From NCBI RefSeq assembly GCF_023156505.1, contig NZ_JALNMJ010000005.1:186001-250000 (forward strand): 64,000 bases of DNA. Direction: 5' to 3'. Under the pieces are notes generated by a model. That model was not told the DNA's origin. It did not search any database and worked only from the letters and a program-made list of their open reading frames with translations. The translations under genes and the position numbers were made by a program. This document shows, piece by piece, positions 26,175-34,400 of this stretch (the first letter of the stretch is position 1; each line of letters begins with the position of its first letter). This DNA is from Roseibium sediminicola. GTDB taxonomy: Bacteria; Pseudomonadota; Alphaproteobacteria; Rhizobiales; Stappiaceae.

Positions 26175-28388
26175 ATGGCGAACCTTCGCGGGCGTTTTTT
26201 GAAAGGCGTCAGCCTTGCTGTTCTGTTCGGTCTCGGGGCCGTTCCGGCAGCGCATGCGGACTATTTTGAACGGATCAATTCCTACCCTGTCTACAAGACC
26301 CTGCCGGAAGGCGCCGACAAGGCAACCGAAACCGTCGCGGAAATCATTTATGCGTCCAAGGATGGCCGCACGCTGGTCTTCACCGACAGCCCGGGTGAAG
26401 CCGTCGTGTTCGTCAATGCCGCCAACCCGCTGACCATCCAGCCTTTGGCCCGCGTTGCCCTTGGCGGTGAGCCGACCTCGGTCGCCGTCGGCGCGAAAGC
26501 CGCCTATGCGGGCGTTAACACGTCGGAAGACTATGTCAACGCCTCCGGTCATATGGCTGTGATCGCGCTTGACGGCATGGGCATCACCGCAAAATGCGAC
26601 GCCAAGGGCCAGCCGGACAGCGCCGCCATCTCCCCGGACGGCAAGTTTGTCGCCATCGCGATCGAGAACGAGCGCGACGAAGACCTCAATGACGGTGTCA
26701 TCCCGCAGATGCCGGCCGGCCACCTGGCCATCTTCGATCTCGACGAAAATGGGGCGCCGGCCAATTGCGATGCCGTGCGCATCGTCGACATGACGGGCCT
26801 CGCTGAGATCGCCCCGAGCGATCCGGAGCCGGAATTCGTTTCCATCAACTCCAGGAACCAGGCCGTTGTTACCCTGCAGGAAAACAATCACATTGCGATT
26901 GTCGACCTGGTTTCCGGCGACATCGTTGCACATTTCTCCGCCGGCGCGGCTTCCGCGGAAAACGTTCCGGTCAAGAAGGCGCGCATGAGCGACGCGTCCG
27001 GCAGCACTGTCGACGTCCGCCGCGAGCCGGACGGCGTCGCCTGGATCGATGACGAGCGTTTTGTCACTGCCAACGAGGGCGATTACGAAGGCGGTTCGCG
27101 CGGCTTCACCATCTGGAATGCCAAGGGCGATGTCCTGTTCGACAGCGGCAACCAGCTGGAACATCTGGGCATGGCCCATGGCCATTACCCGGCAAAACGC
27201 GCCCACAAGAAAGGCACCGAACCGGAAGGCGTTACCGTCGGTGAATTCGGGGGCGAGACCCTGATCTTCGTCAATTCCGAGCGCGGCAATTTTGTTGCCG
27301 TCTACAAGGACACAGGCGCCGAGCCGGAATTCGTCCAGCTGCTGCCGACCCATGTCGGTCCGGAAGGCTCTGTGGCGATCCCGAGCCGGGACCTTTTCGC
27401 CGTTGCCAACGAAGTCGACGAAGACGGTGTGCGCGCGCATGTCTCGCTTTACCAGTATGGCGCCGAAACGCCGTCCTACCCGTCGGTGATTTCCGAAACC
27501 GATCCGGAAAAAGGCGCGCCGATCGGCTGGGGCGCTCTCTCGGGCCTGGCCGCCGATCCGCTTGATGCCAACACGCTCTATGCGGTCAGCGACAGCTTCT
27601 ATGACGAAGCCCGCATCTACACGCTGGACATCGCCTCCCAGCCGGCGAAGATCACGTCCTTTGTTACCGTCACCGGGTTCAATCAGTCCAAGCTCGACCT
27701 GGAAGGCATTTCGGTCGCAAAGGACGGCGGCTTCTGGCTCGCATCCGAAGGTCACCCGGAAAACGACCGTCGTCACCTGCTCCTGAAAGTTGGCACCAAC
27801 GGCGCCGTTGAGGAAGAGATCCTGCTGCCGCAGTCGCTGATCGACCAGGCGCAGCGTTTCTCCTTCGAGGGTGTTGCCGAATTCGAGATGGACGGGCAGA
27901 CCCTGGTCGCCGTTGCCGTTCAGCGGGAATGGAAAGACGATCCGAAGGGCATGACCAAGCTGGCCATCTACAATCCGGCCGACAAATCCTGGGGTTTTGT
28001 CCACTACCCGCTCGACACGCCGAAAAGCGCGGCTGGTGGCTGGGTCGGCCTGTCGGAAATCGTTTCCCTGGGCGATGGCACCTTCGCCGTCCTGGAGCGG
28101 GACAACAAGGGCGGTGAAGACGCCGCGATCAAGCAGATCACGACCGTTTCCCTGAAAGGCGTCACGCCGGCCGCCCACGGCGAAGAACTTCCGGTGCTGG
28201 AAAAGACCTTCAAGGTCGATGTTCTACCGGCAATGGCCAAGGCCAAGGGCTGGATCCTGGACAAGCCGGAAGGCTTGACGATCACTGCCGACGGCCGCCT
28301 GATCCTTGTGACCGACAATGACGGTGTCGACGATGCACCGGGCGAAACCCAGCTGATCGACCTCGGCCCGGCATCGCGCCTGAACTGA
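26175..28388 (+). CDS. Secreted phytase-like/esterase-like beta-propeller protein
   Basis: A 737-residue exported protein with an N-terminal signal peptide (hydrophobic core SLAVLFGLGAV, cleavage near AHA/DY). The first half has repeating blades with SPDGKFVAIAIENE and EPEGVTVGEFGGETLIFVNS motifs, like choice-of-anchor I beta-propeller proteins. The second half (from about 450, GWGALSGLAADPLDANTLYAVSD) matches the esterase-like activity of phytase family. Two fused propellers are therefore likely. ATG 26175 is used because GGGAG lies 8 nt before it; an ATG at 26160 lacks one. A role in periplasmic phosphoester metabolism is inference; no Pho-box was recognised. Confidence 0.78.
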   Translation: MANLRGRFLKGVSLAVLFGLGAVPAAHADYFERINSYPVYKTLPEGADKATETVAEIIYASKDGRTLVFTDSPGEAVVFVNAANPLTIQPLARVALGGEPTSVAVGAKAAYAGVNTSEDYVNASGHMAVIALDGMGITAKCDAKGQPDSAAISPDGKFVAIAIENERDEDLNDGVIPQMPAGHLAIFDLDENGAPANCDAVRIVDMTGLAEIAPSDPEPEFVSINSRNQAVVTLQENNHIAIVDLVSGDIVAHFSAGAASAENVPVKKARMSDASGSTVDVRREPDGVAWIDDERFVTANEGDYEGGSRGFTIWNAKGDVLFDSGNQLEHLGMAHGHYPAKRAHKKGTEPEGVTVGEFGGETLIFVNSERGNFVAVYKDTGAEPEFVQLLPTHVGPEGSVAIPSRDLFAVANEVDEDGVRAHVSLYQYGAETPSYPSVISETDPEKGAPIGWGALSGLAADPLDANTLYAVSDSFYDEARIYTLDIASQPAKITSFVTVTGFNQSKLDLEGISVAKDGGFWLASEGHPENDRRHLLLKVGTNGAVEEEILLPQSLIDQAQRFSFEGVAEFEMDGQTLVAVAVQREWKDDPKGMTKLAIYNPADKSWGFVHYPLDTPKSAAGGWVGLSEIVSLGDGTFAVLERDNKGGEDAAIKQITTVSLKGVTPAAHGEELPVLEKTFKVDVLPAMAKAKGWILDKPEGLTITADGRLILVTDNDGVDDAPGETQLIDLGPASRLN

Positions 28389-28422
28389 TCATAGGCTCAC
28401 GGTCTCCCAAGACCTGACCGAA

Positions 28423-28459
28423 GGCCCGGCGGTCCCTGACTGCCGGGTCTTTTCTTTTA
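28423..28459 (+). terminator. Terminator of the phytase-like gene
   Basis: CCCGGC and GCCGGG frame a stem whose inner part adds a G-U pair, followed by TCTTTTCTTTT on the plus strand, 36 bp past the stop codon. Confidence 0.75.
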
Positions 28460-28468
28460 ACAGATGGG

Positions 28469-28948
28469 TCACCCGGCTTTCAGGCCCGGAAGGTTGAGCC
28501 GATGCCAAAAGGCCGCGAGGCCGTGTAGCCCGATGAGGCCGGCCAGCAGGAAGGCGGCGGCGTGGTGCAGGTTACGTGGTGGAAGATCCTGATACGGCGC
28601 CAGACCGGTCAGCGTGCCGCGGGCAACGGCGCCGAACGAGCCGGACAAGGCAAGCATGCCAACCCCGCTGACGAACAGCAGCAGCGGTACAAGGCGCAGC
28701 AGAACGTGCACTCCCTTTGCCAGTCGCGCCTGCAACCGCGAGCCTGGTTCGAAGGCAGGGGGCGGTGCGCCGGCGGTGAGCCAGACCAGAACCCTTGCAA
28801 GTGACAGCAGGCCGGCCGAAACGCCAAACGCGAGGTGGATCCGCAACAGGGAGGCCGAATAGGCGTCGGGCCATGTGAGCACGTAACCGCTGCCAAGCGC
28901 AGCCATTGCCAGACCGGCGATCAGCCAGTGCAGGCGCCGGCCGGCCAT
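28469..28948 (-). CDS. Cytochrome b561-family membrane protein
   Basis: A 159-residue four-helix membrane protein with histidines placed for two b-type hemes: LHWLIAG in helix 1, RIHLAFG in helix 2, GVHVLL, and HHAAAF with GLHGLAAFWH in helix 4. It resembles the small diheme b561 proteins that pass electrons across the membrane to periplasmic partners. The ATG at 28948 overlaps the monooxygenase stop by one base (TAATG) and has GGAGG upstream, so the two are translationally coupled. It presumably transfers electrons related to the exported partner. Confidence 0.75.
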   Translation of the reverse strand: MAGRRLHWLIAGLAMAALGSGYVLTWPDAYSASLLRIHLAFGVSAGLLSLARVLVWLTAGAPPPAFEPGSRLQARLAKGVHVLLRLVPLLLFVSGVGMLALSGSFGAVARGTLTGLAPYQDLPPRNLHHAAAFLLAGLIGLHGLAAFWHRLNLPGLKAG

Positions 28949-29352
28949 TACCTGTCCTCCTCTGTTCGGATCACCCGGTAAAGCGCCGCGTGAAAGACGG
29001 CACCGCGCATGCCGCCGCCAAGGTCGCTCTTCTGCATCTTTTCGATAGCGGCCTGAAAGGCTGCCGGGCTCTGCCATCTGGCTACATTGACCAGCTGGAA
29101 CCGGGCATCCGGGGAAAGGGACTGGTGCAGACTCGTGTCGAGAAACCCCGGTTGCTTCTTCAGGAAGTTCCGGGCTTTCTCCCAGAATGCGATGGTCTGG
29201 TCGAGCTGCCCTTCAGGGATTTCAAACACGTTGATCAGGGTGACGGGTTTGCCGGCTGCAGGGTCGGTTGCCATGGCGGTGGTTCCTGTGGTTGCGATGA
29301 GAATGGCTGCCAGGAAAACGTTGCGGCAGCGGTGAAAGACGGTGTTGGACAT
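28948..29352 (-). CDS. Exported antibiotic-biosynthesis-monooxygenase-fold protein
   Basis: A 134-residue protein with a signal peptide (core VFLAAILIATTG, cleavage near AMA/TD) and one ABM dimeric alpha/beta-barrel domain (VTLINVFEIPEGQLDQTIAFW, then RFQLVNVARWQSPAAFQAA). ABM domains include small oxygenases and heme-degrading enzymes; a periplasmic member is unusual. AGGAG lies 6 nt before the ATG. It is divergent from a MarR gene across a 58-bp region containing two operators, and precedes the cytochrome b561 gene. Confidence 0.75.
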   Translation of the reverse strand: MSNTVFHRCRNVFLAAILIATTGTTAMATDPAAGKPVTLINVFEIPEGQLDQTIAFWEKARNFLKKQPGFLDTSLHQSLSPDARFQLVNVARWQSPAAFQAAIEKMQKSDLGGGMRGAVFHAALYRVIRTEEDR

Positions 29353-29365
29353 GATTTACTCCTAT

Positions 29366-29403
29366 ATATAGCAAGCTATATTTATTTATATAGTAAGCTA
29401 TCT
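29366..29403. promoter_or_regulatory. Double MarR operator
   Basis: ATATAGC-AA-GCTATAT (29366-29381) is a perfect inverted repeat. A second, weaker copy, ATATAGT-AA-GCTATCT, lies 22 bp along (29388-29403), two helical turns away and on the same face of the DNA. Both sit between the divergent MarR and monooxygenase genes, the standard place for MarR autoregulation. Confidence 0.75.
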
Positions 29404-29410
29404 ATCGTAT

Positions 29411-29869
29411 ATGCAAGGCATGAACTTCAAAAAAGACACGTCCGCCGGTTATCTCGCCAATCACATGGCGCGCCTGTTCGCATCCGGCCTGCAGCGCCGG
29501 ATCAAGCCGCTCGGCTTGTCGCCGGGCCAGTTCCCGGCGCTTGTCGCGCTTTGGGCCAAGGAAGGCCGAACGCAGAAGGAACTGGTCGAACTCCTGGATA
29601 TTGAACAGGCGACACTCGCCAACACGCTGGCGCGTATGGAGCGTGACGGGCTGATCAGCCGCCGGGCAAGCGAAGAGGACGGCCGGGTTCAGCAGATCTT
29701 TCTGACCGACCGGGCTAAATCGCTGGAAGAGGAGGCCATCGGCGCGGCGCTGGCGCAGAACGCCGAGGCCCTGGCCGGATTTTCAGAAAGCGAACGGGAT
29801 CAGTTTCTGGACTACATGCGCCGGGCGATCGCGGCGATGCAGTCGGCGGAAACAGGCTCCGCTGAATGA
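29411..29869 (+). CDS. MarR-family transcriptional regulator
   Basis: A 152-residue winged-helix regulator. The recognition helix segment is TQKELVELLDIEQATLANTLARMERDGLISR (written in parts: TQKELVELLDI, then EQATLANTLARME, then RDGLISR), followed by a wing RRASEEDGRV. It likely represses both itself and the divergent monooxygenase/cytochrome pair through the two operators upstream. A second ATG at 29420 is a possible start. Its stop overlaps the next gene (ATGA). The ligand is unknown; phenolic or oxidant inducers are common in the family. Confidence 0.88.
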   Translation: MQGMNFKKDTSAGYLANHMARLFASGLQRRIKPLGLSPGQFPALVALWAKEGRTQKELVELLDIEQATLANTLARMERDGLISRRASEEDGRVQQIFLTDRAKSLEEEAIGAALAQNAEALAGFSESERDQFLDYMRRAIAAMQSAETGSAE

Positions 29870-30297
29870 GTGGCAGTCTCCTCGGGCTTTTCGGCATTTC
29901 ATTTCTTGCCGCCACGCTGTTTCCGGCCGGTTCCGAACTGGGCCTCTCGGGTCTGATCCTCGCCGGCACGGATCCGGTTGTTCTGCTTGTGGCCGTCGCC
30001 AGCATCGGCAACACGCTCGGATCGATGGTCAACTGGGCACTCGGCCGCGGCGCGGCCGCCTTTTCCGAGGCCTCCTGGTTCCCGGTGAAAGCGGACAAGC
30101 TGGAGCGGGCAACCGGCTGGTACCACCGTTACGGCCGCTGGAGCCTGCTGCTCAGCTGGGCTCCAGTGATCGGCGATCCGCTGACATTGGCGGCCGGGGT
30201 GTTAAAAGAACCGCTCTGGAGTTTCACGCTGCTTGTGGCTGTTGCCAAGGCGGCCCGCTATGTCCTGGTGGCGCTGTTGACGCTGCAGGTGGTTTGA
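29866..30297 (+). CDS. YqaA-family small membrane protein
   Basis: A 143-residue inner-membrane protein with four predicted helices, related to the DedA/VTT group: FLAATLFPAGSEL at the start, then ASIGNTLGSMVNWALGR with the conserved glycine/asparagine signature, and WAPVIGDPLTLAAG. DedA-like proteins move lipids or help membrane homeostasis; YqaA itself is uncharacterised. The 4-bp overlap with the MarR gene means co-expression with the regulator. Confidence 0.8.
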   Translation: MSGSLLGLFGISFLAATLFPAGSELGLSGLILAGTDPVVLLVAVASIGNTLGSMVNWALGRGAAAFSEASWFPVKADKLERATGWYHRYGRWSLLLSWAPVIGDPLTLAAGVLKEPLWSFTLLVAVAKAARYVLVALLTLQVV

Positions 30298-30333
30298 AGG
30301 TTTTTTCCGGGAACTTACACCGGCCTGTCCACC

Positions 30334-30453
30334 CCAAGGACGTCATCCTGAGGAAGCGCGTCAGCGCTGTCTCGAAGGATCGGCCACTTGCTCCAATGCC
30401 TGGGGTCAATCCTTGGAGACGGGCCTTGCGGCCCTCCTCAGGATGACGCTGAG
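30334..30453. repeat. REP-like element, GTCATCCTGAGGA family
   Basis: Perfect 14-bp arms, CGTCATCCTGAGGA (30341-30354) and TCCTCAGGATGACG (30435-30448), enclose about 80 bp. Related, shorter copies are at 31691-31735 and 55806-55850. Such palindromic elements between genes are common in alphaproteobacteria and may be moved by a REP-associated transposase encoded elsewhere. Confidence 0.7.
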
Positions 30454-30471
30454 TTTGTGGCGGGCGATAGA

Positions 30472-30600
30472 TCAAAAGTGCTGGATCAATGCCCATTTGT
30501 TGCCGAACGGATCCTGGAAGACGGCGACCTTGCCAAAGGCTTTGCTGCGTGGCTTTTCCTTGATAAACACGAGTGCGGTATCCATCCGAATGACCAAATT
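30472..30600 (-). pseudogene. Truncated copy of a VOC (glyoxalase-fold) gene
   Basis: The minus-strand frame ends SKAFGKVAVFQDPFGNKW then ALIQHF, almost the same as the C-terminus of the intact VOC protein at 31748-32137 (EAYGKVAVFQDPFGNKW, DLIQHF). Upstream the similarity fades and no N-terminal half exists, so only about 40 codons survive. The DNA similarity continues past the stop into the REP element, showing that the whole block was duplicated. Confidence 0.75.
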
Positions 30601-30743
30601 TCCCAAATTGGGCTGAGCGGCAAAGCTTTTTCCAGCGCAGACTGGCTTGCCGTGCGCTACCTTCTTACTTGTCAGCCATTTCAAAGTTCTCGACTTTTTA
30701 ACAAAAAGGTCATATATATTGACCTTAAGGTCCGGATTGGATT

Positions 30744-30818
30744 TGGAGCGGCGGACGGGATTCGGACCCGCATCGGCAGACTGGGAAGAACGCTGTTTTA
30801 CCGTTAAACTACCGCCGC
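30744..30818 (-). tRNA. tRNA-Gly(CCC)-like gene with aberrant anticodon arm
   Basis: The minus strand folds as a tRNA with acceptor GCGGCGG/CCGCCGC, discriminator U and encoded CCA, D-arm GUUU-AACGGUA-AAAC, and T-arm GCGGG-UCCGAAU-CCCGU. The anticodon region UUCCCAG indicates CCC (glycine). But the anticodon arm has 18 nt instead of 17 and its flanks GCGUUC and UCUGC form only two Watson-Crick pairs and a wobble. It may be a decayed tRNA-Gly(CCC), tolerable if a UCC isoacceptor reads GGG. The plus-strand frame ending GIRTRIG is a shadow of this gene. Confidence 0.65.
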
Positions 30819-30848
30819 GTAAAAGGGCCGGATTTCCGGCCCTTTTAC
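30819..30848. terminator. Perfect 14-bp-arm palindrome between an unknown gene and the tRNA
   Basis: GTAAAAGGGCCGGA and its exact complement surround TT. The palindrome begins at the base next to the tRNA 5' end and overlaps the stop codon of the minus-strand gene at 30845. The arms carry TTTT/AAAA so it could terminate either strand. On the minus strand it could separate the upstream gene from tRNA transcription. Confidence 0.6.
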
Positions 30849-31402
30849 AATTGATCTTTCAATGCTGCACTAATCTCTTCCAAATCGATGAGTTCAGAGC
30901 TTTTAACGTTTGAGTCAACGTTGGTAGTGAAGTAACCCTTCTTCTTTGGGACGCTATTGATCGTGTTGGCGCGCGTCATCCGATAGAGCTTCCGGGCAAC
31001 GAAATCGCGATCTTCAACCTTGCCGGTCTTACGCCACAAACCAACCAGAATCTCGTCGATCGCTGCACAGCTGTCCAGACTGCGGATCACCTCCACAATA
31101 TCCATTTCAAGCTGGTCACTTTCAGAGATCTTGAGCTGGCTGCGAAGCTCTTCAGGAAGTTCGTCAAGGTTACCGATACGGAGCTGGCCAGGAGGCGCGA
31201 TCTGAGTAGATGAGTTGTTCCGCTCTTTTGCTTCAGCAATAAATTGAAGCGTTTCCTCAAGACGAGAAGCCAGCGCATCAAATTCAGCAGCGAAATTCAG
31301 ATGCCGATTACAGCGGATTTCATCTTTGTGGAAGCGATCAGCCGTGCGGCGATGATATGCCGCCTGACGCTTGACAAAATCGGGGTCATGTGATTCTATC
31401 AT
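30845..31402 (-). CDS. Unknown protein, AT-richer than its neighbours
   Basis: A 185-residue product from ATG 31402 (MIESHDPDFVKRQ), not recognised. It is hydrophilic and mostly helical, with an Arg/His-rich N-terminus (AAYHRRTADRFHKDE) and a C-terminal segment resembling a small helical DNA-binding unit (FVARKLYRMTRANTINSVPKKKGYF in parts: FVARKLYRMTRAN, then SVPKKKGYF). Third positions are less GC-rich than in adjacent genes, pointing to acquisition. The start is uncertain; AGGAGG lies 25 nt upstream, too far, and a GTG at 31414 is possible. It sits inside a repeat-flanked patch with a tRNA-like gene. Confidence 0.55.
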   Translation of the reverse strand: MIESHDPDFVKRQAAYHRRTADRFHKDEIRCNRHLNFAAEFDALASRLEETLQFIAEAKERNNSSTQIAPPGQLRIGNLDELPEELRSQLKISESDQLEMDIVEVIRSLDSCAAIDEILVGLWRKTGKVEDRDFVARKLYRMTRANTINSVPKKKGYFTTNVDSNVKSSELIDLEEISAALKDQL

Positions 31403-31407
31403 AGTGC

Positions 31408-31487
31408 GAGGCACAGAAAGCCCGTGCCCTCCTTCTTGAGGGGCCAACAGATTTAAGCCAAGGTGTTACCAGCACCTTGGCTTTTTC
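31408..31487 (+). ncRNA. Candidate small RNA with anti-Shine-Dalgarno sequence
   Basis: No plus-strand gene precedes it, yet a textbook intrinsic terminator ends here: AAGCCAAGGTG/CACCTTGGCTT, 11 bp, 7-nt loop, then TTTTTC (31455-31487). Upstream are stem GGCAC/GTGCC (31410-31428) and the alternative stem CCCTC/GAGGG with loop CTTCTT (31427-31442). The heptamer CCTCCTT at 31428-31434 is complementary to ribosome binding sites, as in AbcR-type alphaproteobacterial sRNAs. TTGACA at 31371 and TATCAT at 31397 could be a promoter, though the 20-bp spacing is long. About 80 nt if transcription starts near 31408. Confidence 0.5.
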
Positions 31488-31690
31488 TATTTCAAACTTT
31501 ACGCTGTGTCAACCTTGTTTCGCGGAACTCACGTTTTCCACACCTGTACCATTTTTTCTGTCATTCACGCGTTTCTCACCTGCTTCTCACTTTTGTCTTT
31601 GCGCCATTTAGGGCCGACGATTTGGCGCCTTCGTATGCGCCCAACTGTTTCGGGCATGACGCGTGAGTTACACAGACCTGCCAGCCCCAA

Positions 31691-31735
31691 GAATGTCATC
31701 CTGAGTTACCACGTCTGGATGACGCTGAGTTTGTG
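31691..31735. repeat. Short REP-like copy plus start of direct repeat
   Basis: GTCATCCTGAG and CTGGATGACG form a degenerate copy of the element at 30334. From ATGACGCTGAGTTTGTGG onward (31719) it is nearly identical to 30443-30560, continuing into the VOC gene end. The remaining sequence between 31488 and 31690 shows no gene. Confidence 0.55.
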
Positions 31736-31747
31736 GGGGGGGATCGA

Positions 31748-32137
31748 TCAAAAGTGCTGGATCAAATCCCACTTGTTGCCGAACGGATCCTGGAAGACGG
31801 CAACCTTGCCATAGGCTTCGGTGCGTGGCTCTTCGAGGAAGGTGACACCGGCGGCGCGCATGGACCCGAAATCCCGGTCGAAATCGTCCGTCTTCAGAAA
31901 CAGGAACACACGGCCACCGGTCTGGTTGCCGACAGCCGCCTGCTGCACCGGTCCGTCGGCCTTGGCAAGGAGGAGCCGGGCTTCCGTGCTGCCTTTCGGT
32001 GCCACAAGAACCCAGCGTTTGCTGTCGCTGAGCGCGGTGTCCTCGATCAGGTCGAAGCCGAGCTTTCCGGAATAGAAGGCAAGCGCTTCATCGTACTCGG
32101 GCACGACCAGGGCGATGGCGCCGATGGATTGTTTCAT
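31748..32137 (-). CDS. VOC-family (glyoxalase/bleomycin resistance fold) protein
   Basis: A 129-residue single-domain VOC protein: IGAIALVVPEYDEALAFYSGKLGF opens with the first beta-alpha-beta-beta-beta unit (in parts: IGAIALVVPEYD, ALAFYSGKLGF), and GKVAVFQDPFGNKWDL closes the second, with glutamate/aspartate positions suited to metal binding. The function of such small proteins ranges from lyases to antibiotic binding. ATG 32137 has GAGGA 5 nt upstream. A C-terminal copy lies as a relic at 30472-30600. Confidence 0.85.
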   Translation of the reverse strand: MKQSIGAIALVVPEYDEALAFYSGKLGFDLIEDTALSDSKRWVLVAPKGSTEARLLLAKADGPVQQAAVGNQTGGRVFLFLKTDDFDRDFGSMRAAGVTFLEEPRTEAYGKVAVFQDPFGNKWDLIQHF

Positions 32138-32225
32138 TGTGGTCCTCGCGGCTGTTTCGCCGCTTATAGACCGCGGCGAAGTGGCTGTCGCGCGACAATC
32201 CCCGCAAGCACTGCCCCGTCCGCAA

Positions 32226-34400
32226 TCATGCCGCCTCGAACCTGTCTTCGGCCTCCGTTTGCCGCCAGACCTCGGCGGACAGGAACTCCTCAACCGCGCC
32301 GCTCAGGGTGGAACTGACAGCCGACAGGGTTCCGGAGAGCTGGTCAATCTCGCTGGAACTGTTGCGGGTGGCGTCGATCGATCCCTGCAGGCCGGCAACA
32401 TTGCCGGCGGCTCTTGTGCTGCCGTCGGCGGCCATGGACATGGCCTTGCTGATTTCGCCGGTGGCCGCCCCCTGTTCCTCGACGGCGGACGCAATGGCGG
32501 TGGTCATTTCCTGGACACTGTCCATGCGCGTGCCGATGGACCGGATCGCCTCGACCGCCTTGAGCGTGGAGGTCTGCACGGCGGCAACCTGCGCGGAAAT
32601 CTCGTCGGTCGCCTTGGCTGTCTGCGTGGAGAGTTCCTTCACTTCCGCCGCGACCACGGCAAAACCCCTGCCGGCCTCGCCGGCGCGCGCCGCTTCGATT
32701 GTGGCGTTCAGCGCCAGAAGGTTGGTCTGCTCGGCGATGTCACGGATCATGGAGATGACGGCGCCGATTTTTTCAGCCGCCCCCGCAAGGGCCGTGACAT
32801 CCCGGTCGGTGGCCTGGGCCGCCTCCGCCGCCTCGCGTGTGGTCAGCAGCGCCTTGTCCGAGTGCTGGTTGATTTCCTCGATGGAAATCCGCAGCTGTTC
32901 CGCCGCGACGGCAGATGCCTGTACGCTTTCATCCGATTGGCGGGAGGCCGACAGGGCGCCGTCCGCGTCGGTTGAAGCCGACCCTGCCGCGTCCACCAGC
33001 GTCTGGGCGGTGGCGTTCATCACTGAAGACAGGCTTGTCAGCCGGTCCTGAACCTCCGAGATCCGTGTCCGGAAGAGGTCTACTGTCCGGTCCATCTCCT
33101 GGCGGCGCCGGTCTTCCGATGCACGCCGCGCCGCGGCAGCCTCGTTGTTGCGCCTGACCTCGACCGCGTTGTCACGAAAGACGGCTACGGCGCGTTTCAT
33201 GTCGCCGATCTCGTCCGCCCGGTCGGTACCGTCGATATCGATCTCCAGATTACCGTCGATCAATTCGCGTATGTTGCGGATCAGCTGGCCAAGAGGCCGC
33301 GTGATCGTGGTGGCCAGGCCAAATCCGCCCGCAACCGCAGCGACGAACAGAACGAGGCCGACGCCGGCCATCCAGGCCTTCAGACTGCTCAGGGGGGCCA
33401 TGACCTCGTCCTCGGATTGCATGGCGAAGATCGCCCAGGACGTTCCCAGGAAGTCGAGCGGCACGCCAGCCTGTGTGAAGCGGCTGTCACGATGGCTTGG
33501 ACCCGTGAACAGCGCGGGCGTACCGTTAAGAACCTCACCGGCCGCCTCGTTGCCGACCCGGGTCGTCAGAATGTCATTGGCCTCGGAAAACCTGGAATCG
33601 TTCCGCAGCAACCGGTCGCTGCCGACAATGACGGTTTCGCCCGTCGCGCCGAGGCCCGCGGATCGGCTCATGATCGTATTAATCCGGTCGATTGGCATCT
33701 GGAAGGCGAGAACGCCGATCGCCTCGCCGTCTTTCTCGATGCGTTTGGCAATGAAACTCGCCGGAGCGCCATGGCTGGGCGCGTAGGCTTCGAAATCGAA
33801 AAAATGGTTCTGGCCGTTTGGGCTGTGGGCCGCGGCCCGGAAGGCATTGCCGAGGTCGGTGCCGGACCAGGGGCCGCCGGCGTTGAAGGCGGTGGCGAAA
33901 TCCTCTTCCTTGAAGACGGTGTAGACGAGGTCACCCTCCATGTTGAACAGGAAGATGTCGTAATAGCCGCGTTCGGTCAGAAAAGCGCGAAACCAGGGAT
34001 GATAACGGGCGTGGACCGCGTCGTACTCTGTGCCGGAACCGGCCGCGTCCAGAAGATGTTTTTGTCCGAGGGGATTGGGGTTTTCGGCGATATAGGCAGT
34101 CTTCAGCGCAGCGGTCGCGTCGCCCTTGATGGCGGTGAAGGCTGCGGAAAACTCTTCCAGGGCCTGCTGCGTGAACGGCAATTCGCTGACAAGCAGGAGA
34201 TCCGCCTCGATCGCGCTGAGATAATCCGACAATTCGGTGACTCGGCCCTGGGCGATGGCCTGCAATCTGCTTTCTGTCAGTTCGCGGATTTCCTTCGCAG
34301 CGGAAAAATAGCTGCTCAGGCCAATGCCGGTGCCGACGCTCAGTGCAACCCCTAAAATGGCTGCGGGAATCTTGTAGCGAATGGAAAGACTATTCCACAT
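32226..34400 (-). CDS. Methyl-accepting chemotaxis protein with long double-Cache sensor
   Basis: A 724-residue chemoreceptor. Transmembrane helices at about 10-30 and 343-365 bracket a periplasmic region of 310 residues, long enough for a double-Cache sensor ([20 protein letters not shown], then [19 protein letters not shown]). HAMP follows, then the methylation helices and signalling hairpin (about 562-580, [19 protein letters not shown]). The protein ends EDRFEAA without a pentapeptide CheR dock. It is monocistronic, preceded by 229 bp of AT-rich DNA. The ligand is unknown. It is not a close paralogue of the receptor at 17406 outside the signalling half. Confidence 0.92.
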   Translation of the reverse strand: MWNSLSIRYKIPAAILGVALSVGTGIGLSSYFSAAKEIRELTESRLQAIAQGRVTELSDYLSAIEADLLLVSELPFTQQALEEFSAAFTAIKGDATAALKTAYIAENPNPLGQKHLLDAAGSGTEYDAVHARYHPWFRAFLTERGYYDIFLFNMEGDLVYTVFKEEDFATAFNAGGPWSGTDLGNAFRAAAHSPNGQNHFFDFEAYAPSHGAPASFIAKRIEKDGEAIGVLAFQMPIDRINTIMSRSAGLGATGETVIVGSDRLLRNDSRFSEANDILTTRVGNEAAGEVLNGTPALFTGPSHRDSRFTQAGVPLDFLGTSWAIFAMQSEDEVMAPLSSLKAWMAGVGLVLFVAAVAGGFGLATTITRPLGQLIRNIRELIDGNLEIDIDGTDRADEIGDMKRAVAVFRDNAVEVRRNNEAAAARRASEDRRRQEMDRTVDLFRTRISEVQDRLTSLSSVMNATAQTLVDAAGSASTDADGALSASRQSDESVQASAVAAEQLRISIEEINQHSDKALLTTREAAEAAQATDRDVTALAGAAEKIGAVISMIRDIAEQTNLLALNATIEAARAGEAGRGFAVVAAEVKELSTQTAKATDEISAQVAAVQTSTLKAVEAIRSIGTRMDSVQEMTTAIASAVEEQGAATGEISKAMSMAADGSTRAAGNVAGLQGSIDATRNSSSEIDQLSGTLSAVSSTLSGAVEEFLSAEVWRQTEAEDRFEAA

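Noticed and set aside
30388..30807. 139-residue plus-strand frame ending in GIRTRIGRLGR
   Set aside because: The end is the antisense of the tRNA-Gly-like gene and the start lies in the REP/VOC relic; a known false-gene pattern.
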